DNA of 64,000 bases from Hemibagrus wyckioides (GCF_019097595.1 NC_080722.1:21759630-21823629); one strand, 5' to 3'. Numbered from the stretch's first letter, positions 12,055 to 23,937 are shown. The notes: a model not told the origin generated them from the letters alone. Made by a program: numbers and translations.

Positions 12055-13226
12055 GCAGTTATTCCATTTAATAATTAACAGGTTAAGTATTAAAATGCTC
12101 ATAATACTCATAATAATGTCATAAGTAAACAATAAATAGTTAGTAAACAAACAAACAAAGAAAGAAACTAGCTAGATTTCTATCTAAATGTGATAAACAT
12201 TTTACTGAGCAGCTTTTGTCTACTGATTATGAAATTAAAAATGTAAATGGAGTGTTTTATTAATAGGAACCAATTCATTCAAAACAAAGTGAGACGTGAA
12301 AAACTGTAAAGAGCTTGTGATTCAGCAATGTTGTTTGATTTTTTTTTATTTGTGTTACTAATGGATGGTACAGAAATATACTGAGGTAAACTTGGTATAA
12401 ATACCGTGTGCTGAAATGGTTCTGATGAAGCAGAGTTACTGTTACTGCCCCTACAACAATATGTACTATGAATTTTTCCAATGTATGGAAAATATGCAGT
12501 GATGGGCAAAGTACTCATGCTCACCTCTAAGTCTGTTCTACAACTTAAAACAAATCATGCAGGTAAGGCCAGGGGCCATGGGTGTGCAGGTGGCGGTATG
12601 GGGTCAGGGTTTTCTTCCATCGTAGGCTACAGTATTTCAGGCTGTGACACTGCAGTTTTAATGCTCTATAGAACCGTTTGCGCTCGCTGCATTTTATCAA
12701 ACCAAAAAGATACGTAGGTCAAAAAATAATGTGCGCTCTGTAGCTCGGTTTGCTGTGCTGTAATTGGACAACATGCTTTTCTTTTCTTTTTTTTTTAAAT
12801 AAAAGTAACAAGAAATGTGGGATAATGTAGTGTGGTAGAAAGTACTATATGTTACTCTAAAATAATAGTGAAGTGATAGTGGAAAGTTTTTAGAAAAAGT
12901 CTATAAAATCTTTATATTTTAGTTAAGTACATATACTGGAAAAAGATTCTTAAATACAGTTACGAACTGCATTTACTTTGTTACTGCATTCCACTGAAAA
13001 TATGACATCGTTCTTTAATGAAATAATGTAACAGCAACACCCATAGTGTTTAGTTCTTATTCACAGGTCAGTCTAAAAGGACAATTGGCTATAAATTCGA
13101 AACAGTGATGGTTTTAAATAAATAAACATTAATATAGAAAATCAATTCACAGCATTTTTGGAAAGTTTGTGGAGACTTACTCATAAAGAGAAGGGTTGCA
13201 AGACACAGCAGAAGTGAACATTCCAT
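6229..13226 (-). CDS. Secreted single NIDO-domain protein (tectorin-like), 5 exons
   Basis: Coding exons on the minus strand: 13181-13226, 7409-7524, 6859-7098, 6649-6753, 6229-6348 (627 nt, 208 aa plus TAG). All introns have GT and AG ends and the phases agree (phase 1 after exon 1, phase 0 after exons 2-4). Exon 1 encodes a hydrophobic signal peptide ([15 protein letters not shown]). Residues about 40-207 match the NIDO domain of nidogen and tectorin: an early G-Q-I-Y...VNN block, [28 protein letters not shown], and the closing [11 protein letters not shown]. Six N-glycosylation sequons occur (N28, N65, N86, N163, N184, N196). The role is likely extracellular matrix or mucus; no partner can be read from the sequence. 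Exon 5 also holds a possible GT donor (ACAG/GTCAAT) 6 nt before the stop, which would splice onward in phase 1 to short Thr-rich exons, so the 3' end may be incomplete. The exon 2 acceptor (CAGAG/TCC) was chosen to keep frame. Family call firm, exact gene unknown. Confidence 0.85.
6564..6629. repeat. TA microsatellite next to NIDO exon 4 donor
   Basis: Thirty-three TA units. On the minus strand they begin about 19 nt after the exon 4 splice donor at 6648. Confidence 0.95.
7668..8084 (+). repeat. Non-autonomous DNA repeat (family X), copy 2
   Basis: Second copy of the repeat at 3398-3921, inside intron 1 of the NIDO gene. It has a shorter GT run and TTTA units in place of ATTTT. Confidence 0.55.
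8478..8795 (+). mobile_element. Solo LTR with 5-bp target duplication CTGAC
   Basis: A 318-bp block starting TGTAACGGGCACG and ending CCTGTCGTTACA, with TG...CA ends and exact CTGAC repeats at 8473-8477 and 8796-8800. Inside are a TATTTAAA box at about 8569 and an ATTAAA-type poly(A) signal near 8747, in the right order. It is more GC-rich than its surroundings. No internal region remains. Plus orientation, in NIDO intron 1. Confidence 0.75.
9060..10445 (-). mobile_element. Tc1-like transposon (family A), frameshifted
   Basis: Transposase is spread over two overlapping minus-strand frames: 10140-9700 (helix-turn-helix region, [19 protein letters not shown]) and 9844-9404 (catalytic region, [20 protein letters not shown] and [19 protein letters not shown]). 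The first catalytic Asp is in TDESRF. The frameshift and later stops mean it is dead. An inverted repeat near 10395-10490 marks its end. It is the fullest uninterrupted family A copy here. Confidence 0.8.
10395..10490. repeat. Inverted repeat at Tc1 family A end
   Basis: CCAGGAGTTTAACTGACTTG on the left is answered by the reverse-complement-like AAGTCAGTTAAACGCCTGG on the right, around a short TA-rich centre. It could be two abutting Tc1 ends. Confidence 0.6.
10720..11560 (-). mobile_element. LINE fragment, L1-like endonuclease remains
   Basis: Minus-strand frames give [20 protein letters not shown], resembling the SDH motif and following segment of the endonuclease domain of fish L1/Tx1 LINEs, with further broken frames up to 11548. 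Several stops. Assignment rests on one motif. Confidence 0.4.
11893..11916 (-). other. Candidate 24-nt microexon inside NIDO gene intron 1 (unit C)
   Basis: It shares the GTAAAGTTTAACTGGCATTG donor-side flank of the other units. A CACGAG acceptor with a weak pyrimidine tract would give 24 nt, phase 1 in and phase 1 out, so it fits between exon 1 (phase 1) and exon 2 without breaking frame. It would add a Gln/Ser/Thr-rich linker after the signal peptide. The weak acceptor makes real use doubtful. Confidence 0.3.
11940..12053. repeat. GATA tetranucleotide array
   Basis: About 28 GATA units with a few GACA changes, in NIDO intron 1 and next to microexon-like unit C. Confidence 0.95.
12060..13180. 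other. NIDO intron 1 distal part, no feature seen
   Basis: AT-rich intron sequence up to exon 1. Short open frames on both strands have no recognisable motif. Confidence 0.4.
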
Positions 13227-15691
13227 GAGCAACTGGGATTGAAAAAAAAAAGACATTCACTGCATACAAGAAAAACTAGATTCAGGGATATACAGAATTT
13301 TACTCAGAGTTTTTAAGTAAGAAATATCTTTGCTTTATATAGTTAAACATCATTTTGCTACATGATGCTGAATAAGTACTGTCCCGTAGCTGCACCAACT
13401 TAAGTTTATGACTATGTCATCAGTTAATTTCTTTTGTACATAACTAGTTTAAAAGCACAGCTATAGTGTTATTTGCAATTTAAGCACCATTTACTCGATG
13501 ATGTATATAAAATGTCTCTTGGTTGATGTTTATGTTCTTTTATTACTTATTTATTTAGCTTTTTCCTAGTTGCATGTACAACAGAAAAATAGACATTTCA
13601 TAGCCATTTATCCACGTCTTTTTATTCACATAATACTGTCATTTGTTAAGTTTAAAAAAAAAAACATGCTTTAATCAGTAACACTGCACACCATAATTCA
13701 GCAATAAATAAAATCGTACGATCTTTAATTTTGTTGTTACATGTAAAGCTAAAAACTAATGGTATAAACTTCCCCTTTTTAATCTTGAGTCAGTTGCAAC
13801 AGCTACAATGTGACCTACAATTATCTTCTTTTAAATGTTAAATGTTCTACAAATATAAAGATAGATTGTTAAAAGCTTACCAGGCTAGAGAGCGTTTATT
13901 TTCTGTGGAGAGATTCTGCATCTGTCAGAATGTACTTTCATGCATACTGAACATAATGTTCAGGAGTTCAAATGCACTAATTTACATACCATGCATTTCT
14001 GTTTTGACAGAGAATATTTCACCACCTTGTGACTCATCAGAGTATAATTGTGTCACTGCCATCATGGACAAGTTTTTCTTCAGACTATTAATGGGCACCT
14101 TTACACATCATTTTAACTTCTTTTGTTGTTGGTTTCACTTTACCACACTTTTGCCTCCATTGCCCGACAAATGGAATAGACTTTTTTGCTTATCTGCTTT
14201 TTACAGTTAACTAAAAAATCTGCATATCTGATTAAAGTACTATAAAATACAATTCTTTTAGTTTAGGAATAATATAAATTAGAAATACTATTATCTAGTA
14301 TTGATTAGGACTAGTTTTTACAACCCCTCCCCCCCTTTTTTCAAATTGGTTTGTTATGATGTGTCACGGAGGAGCAGGACCAAGCAGAGAGAGTCTGCCT
14401 GTGTCGATGCACGCATCCGCATCCAGAAATGTCGTGTTCACAAGTTAAAAATAGCTCACTGAAAGGTGTTATGAACAGGTATAGTGGTTGTGGCACAGTC
14501 AGCGTTGAAACACCATCATGGATGAAAAGAAAGAAAGGAGATGTGAGTTGGTTCATTCAGTAAATTAGCTCAGGTCAGGATAATCATATTTACTGTCCAC
14601 ACCTGCTGATGTTAGCCTAACGTTGACTGAGCTAAGGTTAACATACACTGTGGTTGCAAGGAAACTTCAGACTGTTAGCTAAATATTTAATATAGATTAG
14701 AACATTCTGTGTAGCATGAAAATGAGTTCACTTTAAACTGTGCATTTTCTTTCGGCAGGACAAGCAGACTCTGGATGCTACTTTAATTTTGGACTCCATA
14801 TGATCATAACTCAGTCGTTTTAATATCAGAGGACAGATGAGGTGCACAGTTAGGATACATGGAAAAATGGGATTGAATGGATAGATGGAGGACAATGAAG
14901 AATGTTCTTTATATTAAAGATACATTTGCTTTTATGTTTGTGACAATCTTGCATCCTGTGTACCAAATAAGTAGTGTACCTACTGTGTTATACATTTTCC
15001 CATTCTTTTGGATTACAGAAGTAATGATTACAGATCATTACTTCCTACCCTGCTATAATACAGTGTTGGAGGCATAAAAATGATCTACTTTAGGTATTTG
15101 TGCTGCACAGAAAATTAGCACCAGGAATGTAAATATTTTAATTATTAAGTAATTATTTAAAGTAATCATCAACATTTTCATATATAATTTCATATTAATT
15201 TTGCCTCTGTCTATCTGCACAGATATTACAGAAAAGTGATTCAACACACACAGTTCATGAAAGCTTTCTGCTTTTTCTATTCTAAACCCCTGCAGTTTGG
15301 TGGATGTGACAAACGTCCTGTGCCACAAGTGATTTATTTTACATTTTCAGGTTCAGCAGTTAGTTTAAAATAAAAGTTTCTTTAACAGAGGAAATTGAGT
15401 CTCACATTATCTAAATTTTATTCGCACAAAACATTAATGCTGAACATTTTTGACTTTATAAAATGATTCTCTCAAGTTTTGGCGATCGGCCCCTATAAAA
15501 CAATAAAGAAAGTAAGACATCTTTTTTATATACATAGCCGACTACTATTCATTTTGGCAGAATTTATTATTATAATGAAATTAATTATTTCCTGTATTTT
15601 GTATCATCATAGTCCCTAAATGTATGTAAATGAAGGAAATGGGATTCAAATCGAAAACATTTTCCCACATTTTGTGATCCCCCCACCACCA

Positions 15692-15730
<39 letters not shown>

Positions 15731-15984
15731 TCAGATAAGCTTCATTGTTAAAAGGGAAAAAGATGAAAATCATTATAAAAACATCAACAAAGTTTCGAGT
15801 ATTTTTAATAGCACAGTGGAAATCATTATAACAAAGCTGAAGAAAATAAAGCATCCAGCTGGCTCATTCGGGATAAAAAAAATTATAAAATAGTAACTAT
15901 ACTCTATAGTGCTATAGAAATAAATTGAATTGAAAAATTGAATTAAAGCACAAATGAAACACTATCAAGATCAGCTCAAACTGA
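13227..15984. other. Intergenic AT-rich stretch
   Basis: It should contain the promoter of the NIDO gene just right of 13226, but no clear TATA box or CpG cluster was found. Short open frames (for example 13842-14210) show no domain. A CA microsatellite lies at 15693-15723. Confidence 0.4.
15693..15723. repeat. CA microsatellite
   Basis: About 15 CA units with one change. Confidence 0.95.
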
Positions 15985-16310
15985 GTGCTTAGGCAAGAAG
16001 TGCAATTGTCAAAGAAGCATCCTGCCTAGTTCAGCTACAATGGTGAAGGAGTTACAGAGCTCAATGGAAAAGGCAGGTCCTGTGCAGACTCAAACAATAG
16101 CTTCACCTTTTCACACATCTGGCCATCTTTTCTGAGAAACCATACTAAAACTAAAGCCAAAGTCTAATGTTTCCCAGCTGATAAGATCAACCCAGGGGAG
16201 AAACTGAGGACAGGACAGGAGAAACTGTTCCAGACTGCCAGACATCTGCATTTAGTGCAAAAATATACTATATCAGATCACTGAGACAGAGCATAAGGCA
16301 AAATCTACAA
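15985..16310 (+). mobile_element. Tc1-like transposase fragment (probable)
   Basis: Plus-strand reading gives VKELQSSMEKAGPVQTQTIA, similar to the linker after the DNA-binding domain in Tc1 transposases. Stops follow. Moderate to low certainty. Confidence 0.4.
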
Positions 16311-16544
16311 AGTAACGGACTGAAAAAGAAAGATTTGTGTCAAAACAAAGATAATTCACAATGAGGAGCAGAGAGTTCATCTGCATTAACACAGGGTTGT
16401 AGAGTTGTTGTATTTTTGTTTATTTCTTTATGTATTTATTTATTTATTAGAAAGTAACTTTAAAATAAGTAGAAAAAAATTCAATTCTGATATTCCCACA
16501 CTGAGCCCTTTATTACTATATTAATGTAACTAACACTGTACTGA

Positions 16545-17418
16545 TACTGGGTAGGGCCTCTCTTTGTTCTTTATGTCTACATGCCTCATCTTCTGTTTCA
16601 CACTGGAAGCATACCTTTGAGATTCTGGACTGTTGACATGATAGTATTATCACCTAATTATTACATATTGTTCAGGTGCACTTGTATGCTGTTAATCTCC
16701 TATTCTACCACACCACAAACATGTTTTACTGGATTCCAATCTGGTGACTGGGAATGGTCCTGAAACACACTGAGTTCATAGTTATGTTTATGAAACCAGT
16801 TGGAGACGTCTTTTGCTTTGTGGCATGGCGTATTATCATGCTGGAAGTAGATTTTAGAAGATTTTGGCCAGGAAGTGATGTACATGGTCAGCAACAATAC
16901 TCAAATAGGATGTGGCATTCAAGTTATGATTAATGGGTATAAATAGGCCCAAAGTGTGCCTAGAAAATTACAACATTACAATTATACAAAATTATAACAT
17001 TACAGGTTAGGTGCATGGATTAATGCTGTTGGTGCCAAATTTTAAACCCTCAGCAAAAAGCAGAGATTTACTTTTTTCAAATTACGTTTTTCCAGTCTTC
17101 AAATGTCCACTCTTGGTGAGCCTCTGTCCACTGCAGCCTCAGCCTTCACTTCTTGGCTGACAGAAGGATGGTTTTTCTTTATTGCACTGTTTTTTTGTGA
17201 AAATCTCAGGAGATCAGCAGTTATAGCAATATTTAAACCAGCTCATCTGGCAACCATGCCATGGTCACAATCACTTTTGATGGTTGATGTGAACATTATT
17301 CAAAGCTACTGGTATCTGAAATCGTATCTGAACGATTTTTTGCATTGCAATGCTGCCACATGATTGACTGATTAGATACTTGCATGAATGAGCAATAATA
17401 AAGTGGAGGTAGGTGTAC
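16545..17418 (-). mobile_element. Tc1-like transposon relic (family D)
   Basis: Minus-strand translation at 16897-16700 contains FQHDNTPCHKAKDVSNWF and SPDWNPVKHV, the second catalytic Asp region and the final block of a Tc1 transposase, with the expected Glu replaced by Lys. The right part (about 17190-17418) matches the non-coding end of this fish Tc1 family. Truncated and inactive. Confidence 0.65.
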
Positions 17419-17429
17419 GGAATAGGTAC

Positions 17430-17730
17430 TGTGGAAGCAGGGGCATGGTCAGCGCCAGTTTGTAAATGGAGAGCAGAGCCTAGGCGAACGAATTGTAAGG
17501 GTCACACACCTGTGCCTAATTATAGTAATAATTTGTTTTCTGTTGCAGTGAGCAGCGAGAGAGATAGGAGCTGGACAGAGAGGAGTGTGTAGCACATAGA
17601 GTCATGTGTGTGAATTTGCATACATGTGTAGTTCAAATGCTGAAAAGCAGAAGTAAAAATAAACGTGCTTTTTTTCAGTTCACAAGCCTGCCTCCCATTT
17701 CCTCAATCCCAAACCCACCAAACCACGACA
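17430..17730 (+). mobile_element. LTR-like block (uncertain)
   Basis: It starts TGTGGAAG and ends CCACGACA, with an AATAAA signal at about 17659 in the plus orientation. No target duplication was found, so this could be another kind of repeat. Confidence 0.3.
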
Positions 17731-18189
17731 AAGACATTATTGGTAAAATGAGAGGAGCCAGGCACTGTTCTGGTGGCATTATTTAGGCAGCGTTTGTGGT
17801 ATGTGTCCTGTAATATCATCAGCTACAAAGTCCAAGGTGACTTTTAGTGATTTATATTCATTTTTTAATCAGTTCTAACAAAGGTCTAATAATAAATGTA
17901 ATCTTAATCTTTATCTTTTTTAATTTATTTTTAAACCAGCAATATATATTTTTGACAGGACACAATTTTCTTTTCAATCCGAAGAGACATAATGTAATCA
18001 CAAGACTTCAAAGGAGTCCTCATATTACTCCCCAACTCCAGCCCAAAATTATTCATAAATCATTCATATGAGTTTTTTCCCAAGCAACTCCCTTAATAAA
18101 AAAAAAACCTATTCTCCTATAAAATTTAATTCAAGCACTTTTAACAAAGGACATTGTTACAAAGCTATAGATATATAAATGTCACAAAG
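17731..18189. other. AT-rich spacer, no feature seen
   Basis: No gene or clear repeat recognised. Confidence 0.4.
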
Positions 18190-18340
18190 CACAGATATAG
18201 ATTTGGGATTTATATCTAATGAGCAAACCAGAGGTGAGAGTGTCGAGAAAAAACTCATCGGAGGAAGCCTAGAGAAAAACCAGACTAAAAAGGGAACACA
18301 TCCTTATCTGGGTGACACAAGATAGCAAGATCACAAATCA
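18190..18340. repeat. Fragment of a dispersed teleost repeat (probable)
   Basis: The stretch with GGGAACACATCCTTATCTGG and nearby text resembles a repeat seen widely in fish, judged from memory of its style. No second copy in this window. Confidence 0.3.
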
Positions 18341-20199
18341 TTACTCTTGGAAAGTTTACAAAAACTACTTATTGGAAAGATCAGGTATGTATCAGGGTTA
18401 TTTTCATTAGTGTTTTAGGTTTCAGTATTGTCCAATCTTATTACAATACAGTATTGTCCTGATAGCCTGAAAGTCAAGATCAACTAATTAAACAGGTGGA
18501 CCTTGACCTCAGGAGCGTGGTCATACACCATATTCATGATTGCCTTGAGGAAGCACTCATAGGAAGAAGTTTACTCTTAGCTGGTTGATTTGCTCAGAAA
18601 CCCCATCTTGGCTAAAAAAAAGTACAGTGGGCATTGAAGCAAGATCCTTTTACAATTGATGTGTTTGCCTGCATACATATCTGGGGGTGCAGTTAGTGGA
18701 AAATTCTATCGAGATGGGGCTGCAGAGGAGATAGCAAAGAAGAGTGTGATTTGTAGCTGTGCATTGAGTACGGCTATCTGTTGCTGCTGTTGTCCATCAA
18801 CGTCATGCCAGCCTACCTGCTGCATCAACTAGAAGGCATAGAATTCTGTCAGACACCTGGGACAGATGCAAGTGCAGGTACAAACAGCATTAGAAAGCTT
18901 CCAAACAGATCCAAGGTAAATTCAGAACAGGAAACAGACAGGCTGTTTGGCAAACATCGTATAACAAGACAAGGCACCATTAAAATGATCATGGTGATTA
19001 ACTTAATGGGATTTAACATTTATTTAACATTTATTTATTTCTATGTTAATAATCAACTCAAGAGGAATAAAACACCCCATTAAGTGGACGGTAACGAAAC
19101 ATGTTTATGTTACAGATTTGAATGTATTTGATATACAGTAATTGTAAGCATTTGTATGAAACATAAAACGATGAGATCTTATTGAAGAAGAAGTTTATTG
19201 CAGTGTAGGTACAAATCCTGGACCAATCCTGCTTAAACATTTTAGACTGTGTTTCCTGTTAAAAATTCAAATGGGCTTTTGCTTTAAATGTAAATTAAGT
19301 GTAAGAACTAAGTATCACCCAAATAGCTGGGTGATACCATCGTCTAGCCAGATGTCTTTAAATGGTAATCACTGTCACGTATACCATTTGTTCAGTGATG
19401 GCGTTTGATGGTGCTTGAGACAATGTCTATTGTGGGAAAAATTTTTTGAAACATTTGCTTTCCATGCACCTAATCATTAAGTGCATTTAATTCCTAATCA
19501 GTAAGGGTAGGTTAAAATTTACCTTAATCAACTTATAAACTTGATTTCTTTCCTTTAGTCTTTAAGACAAATCTAATTCAGTTTTAATCATTAAAACTAA
19601 CAATCAAAGTTCATATAAATTGCATATAATGTACAGAAAATATATAGAACAAGAAGTAGCTTACCCAGGTAAGAATAGCAAAATTCCTGGTGGCAAAAGT
19701 ATAGAATAAACTAACAAGTGCCGAGACGGAAGTGTGTTTGGAGAAGATATTATTGAAATGCCAGGAGAAGCAAGCAAAATATTATTGTAGTGGCTGATGT
19801 TAATGTAAACATAGGGAGAAAACGCTGAATAGGTGTAATGGAAATATACAGACTTAAAAACATGAAGCAATGGAAGATTTAGAGAATTAAATTAAACTAG
19901 ATTAAAATAAACTGGAATCCTAGCCTAAATACATAAATAATAAAATAAAATAAAGTAAATGACTAAATAAATAGTTTAAAGGTAAACTAGGTTAGTTAAC
20001 CGAAATTTAAAAAAAAAAAAACTACACTAACATCACAGAGCCATTTTTACCCCTTTTACCTTTACTACTAGTAAAATAAGGGCAGCACCCTTGCCTTAAG
20101 TAATAATCCTTAAATAAAAATCCTCAGGATTCCAGGCAGTCAGCATGAACCACACAGGAACAACAAACAAGTACACAAACATATGGAACATGTGGGTTA
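18341..20199. other. Intergenic AT-rich stretch
   Basis: No exon, RNA gene or transposon protein recognised on either strand. Confidence 0.4.
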
Positions 20200-20706
20200 T
20201 GTCGGTTAAAGTATAAGTGATAAATTAAAGGGGTAATGAAATAAATGTGGTTTTGGTCTAAATAAGTTCTGAAGTTTAGACAGATCAACAACTAATACGT
20301 GTTAAAATTAAAACTTGTGACTCATAGGCTGTATGAAGGCCACAGAAAGGTGGAGCTGTTTTTCAGGGGGAAAAATTAGTGAACGTCAAAACAATCCATA
20401 GAAAAATAGAGCCCAGCAAGTTTAGGCAGCTGGGCTAGAAAGTATATATACTGGGGGATTTGTGAAGGGGGGTGTGCTTGACTGCATCGATTCATGAATC
20501 TGTGTATTTGAGTGCCATTTCCGGTTATATTTTTTAATAAAACCGGTTGCTTCTTCTCATCTAAGCCTGGAGGAGTGCTTTATTTCTTTGTTTTTGTCCT
20601 GCATTTTTGATCTGAACTATAAGACTCTTTGATAATATTGGTAATTGAAAAAGGCTCTAGAACCACCCTGAAGTGTCCACCCGGAGAGGGGATCTGGGTT
20701 CCGACA
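20200..20706 (+). mobile_element. Probable solo LTR
   Basis: A 507-bp block starting TGTCGGTTAAAG and ending GGGTTCCGACA, so its ends form a TGTCGG/CCGACA inverted pair. A GTATATATA box (about 20441) is followed by an AATAAAA signal (about 20537), the order of an LTR promoter and poly(A) site. No exact target duplication is visible. No internal genes. Confidence 0.5.
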
Positions 20707-21264
20707 TTATTATATATAATATAATATATAATAGAATTGAATTAAACATATTTCTCTATGATATGTTAGGCTTTTTGGGAATGAGCTCTTTCTGATGTGT
20801 ACTATGGAGTGGAATCTGGGATTTGGCCATCTGTAATTTCTTACACCTTGCAAATCCTTTCAGTATATACAGTGGTGAAGGATGTGGCTATTTTAAGAAG
20901 TGTCTGTGATTTCTTGAGGAGTCATTAAGTCATAAGGAAATTTCAACAAAGCTAACCAGCCTGCATGCCACAGACATGTGGCTACAATGTTGTCTTAAGA
21001 AACAAACAATTAATTGACGTAAGTTGCAGTGCAAAGTTTTGCAGTGCAAGGTTTGCCGTTAGTATTCTTTTTACATTGAATATTTTCACACATAATACCT
21101 ATAGCACTTCAAATTAAGTTTGTGTGTCAGTCTTTGATGTGCTGTACATACATACGTCACTCTCAAGGAACTAATTGGGAAAAAGGCCCCTAGGAGAAAA
21201 CATGTCTCCTACAGTGAGAAAGATTTATATCTCAAGAAGAATATCCTTGCATTCCCTGCTCCTC
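20707..21264. other. AT-rich spacer, no feature seen
   Basis: No gene or clear repeat recognised between the LTR-like block and the L2 LINE. Confidence 0.4.
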
Positions 21265-23597
21265 CTTTATCTGCAGGCTGCTAACTGACCAGCCCTTAGG
21301 AGGGTCCTTTGGGTGGACCTATCCTGTACAACACTACCGTGAGAGACATTATTTTGGGAGAAATAGAAATCATACTCGAATAATAAAAAATAATATGGTT
21401 ATATATGTATATGGGTGTATATGCTTCCCCAACAACAAACCCTGGGTCACCAAAGACATTAAAGCCGCTCTCAATGATAAAAAGAGGGCTTTTAAGTCTG
21501 GAGACAGAGAGGAAGTTAAGAGGGCTCAAAGACTGCTGTCGGTCAAAATAAGGGAGGGAAAAGAGATGTACAGGAGGAAACTGGAAAAGAGTCTGCAGAA
21601 TAATAACATGACGGAGGTGTGGAGAGGCATGAGGACAATCACTGGCTACAAGACCAGCAGCCAGGTGACGGAAAGTAATATTGGTTATGCAAATGAGCTT
21701 AATCTATTCTTCAATAGATTTGATGTCAAGCCTCAGATGCAACCGTCCCTCTGCCCCATTACATGTTCACCAGTTCATCCCCCTCAGGTAGTGGCTACTA
21801 TTCCAGATTCCTCTGGAACCATCACCATCTCAGTAGATCAAGTGAGAAGGGAACTAAACAGGCTTCACCCCTCAAAGGCAGCGGGCCCAGATGGAATCAG
21901 TCCGAGAATACTGAAAGCCTGTGCCTTGCAACTTTGTGGAATACTCCAGAACATCTTCAACTTAAGCCTGTATCTGGGGAGGGTTCCAGTTCTATGGAAA
22001 ACATCATGCCTAGTACCGGTACCTAAGGTTGCACGGCCCTGTGCCCATAATGATTACAGGCCTGTAGCGCTGACCTCTCATTTGATGAAAGCTTTTGAGA
22101 GACTGATCCTCAGTTCCATGCAACCCCTCGTCAAACCCTTCCTTGATCCCCTACAGTTTGCATACCAGCCTCAACTTGGAGTGGATGATGCCATTATACA
22201 TCTGCTTCACCGCACCTACACCCACCGAGAGAAACCGGGGAGCTCTGTGAGGTTTATGTTTTTCGACTTCTCAAGTGCTTTCAACACCATCAGGCCCACC
22301 CTACTTGGAGAGAAGTTGAAGAACATGAATGTGTGCACTCATCTGGTTTCATGGATTATGGACTACCTCACTGGACATCCCCAGTACGTCCGAATTCAGA
22401 ACTGTGTGTCTGACACCGTGATCTGCAGCACTGGTGCTCCTCAGGGAACAGTTCTTTCTCCCTTCCTCTTCACCCCGTATACATCAGATTTCAGACTCAA
22501 CTCGGAATCCTGCCATCTTCAGAAATTCTCTGATGACTCTGTGATTGTCGGATGTATCCAAGAAGGTAACACCTTAGAGTATCAGACAGCAGTGGACAAC
22601 TTTGTCGCCTGGTGTGAACTCAACCATCTACAGCTGAATTTTGGGAAAACAAAGGAACTGGTAGTGGACTTTAGAAAATCCAGAACCCCAGCCTCTCCTT
22701 TGTCTGTCCTTGGAGAGAAAGTTGAGATTGTTGAGGATTAAAAATACCTGGGAGTCCACATTGACAACAAATTGGACTGGACACTAAACTCAACAGCGCT
22801 CTACAAGAAAGGACAGAGTAGGCTGTATTTCCTGAGGAGGCTCAGGTCCTTCAACGTCTGCAACACCATACTGCGGATGTTCTACGAGTCTGTGGTGTCT
22901 AGTGTCATTTTCTATGCAGCGGTCTGTTGGGGATGTAACATGAAGGTGGCAGAGAGAAATAAACTGGACAAACTAATCAGGAGGGCTCTGTACTTGGCAT
23001 GGAGCTGGACCCAGTTCACGTTGTTGTTGAGAAAAGAATGCTGTCAAAACTCCATTCAATCCTGGACAATCCTTCTCATCCACTACACAGTGTGCTGGTT
23101 AATCAGAAGAGCACATTCAGCCAGAGACTGATCACTGCCAAGTGTAGCACTGAGCACTTTAGGAAAGCTTTCATCCCTGTGGCAATAAAACTGTACAATT
23201 CCTCCCTTTAAGAGTTGGGACATTTTCTTTTTCATGCGCAATAGTGCTTTAGTAATTATAGGCCTTTTCATGCACATTACCATTTTTATTTTTTTTCCAA
23301 TAATGTACAAACAACTACCATTATCACCTAATTACAATCCTTGTGTGCAATATTACAGCACTACACTAGTATTTGTACAGTATTTGTGTAGTATTTGTAC
23401 AGAATTTGTATTTATTTATTCTTTTTTTTTACAGTTTATAAAACAGTGTATATATTTCTTTCTTTTTCTCTTATATTTTATTTTCATATTTTATATTTCT
23501 TTCTTTTTCTCTTATAATTTTATTTTCATTAGAGCAACTGTAACATGGCAAAGGAATTTCCCCCTGGGATTAATGAAGTTCTCTGAATCTTGAATCT
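21265..23597 (+). mobile_element. L2-type LINE, 5'-truncated, reverse transcriptase with nonsense codon
   Basis: The open frame at 21395-22741 (448 aa) covers most of a non-LTR reverse transcriptase: SKAAGPDGISPRILKACA, NDYRPVALTSHLMKAFERL, FMFFDFSSAFNTI, GAPQGTVLSPFLF and the active site FSDDS. A TAA at 22739-22741 interrupts EIVED/KYLGVHIDNKLDW; the frame resumes at about 22742-23131 with the post-RT block (LYFLRRLRSFNVC). The endonuclease is missing. The 3' end is typical of L2/CR1: GGGATTAATGAAGTTCTCTG followed by short TGAATCT repeats. Plus orientation, intergenic. Not active. Confidence 0.88.
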
Positions 23598-23937
23598 GAA
23601 TAATTTACACAAGATGTTTAGGTTCAATAAATTTTTTATTTTTATTTATTGATGTGGTATTTCTAAAGAGACAGCATGTGGGAGTGTGGAGGCCTGGCTA
23701 ACACAAACTGAAAAATATTAAATTATATATAAAAACATTTCCAGACAGAAACATTTCTGTTTAAGAATCACAATAAATATTTTTTTTTAATTAAATTTAG
23801 TTAAAAACCAGAGTGTTTCTGTATGAATGTTTACAATAGGTATGAAAGCATCATGAATGTTCCATTCCTTTTTCAGATGTGTGACTCAGAAGCTCTTGGA
23901 CTTCCCACTATGCCATTAATATAATCCCAGGGCAGGC

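Noticed and set aside
11938..12150. Open frame of Ser-Ile-Tyr-Leu repeats
   Set aside because: Translation of the GATA microsatellite.
13842..14210. 122-codon plus-strand open frame
   Set aside because: No domain, signal or splice support was seen, and it is AT-rich with no homologue recognised.
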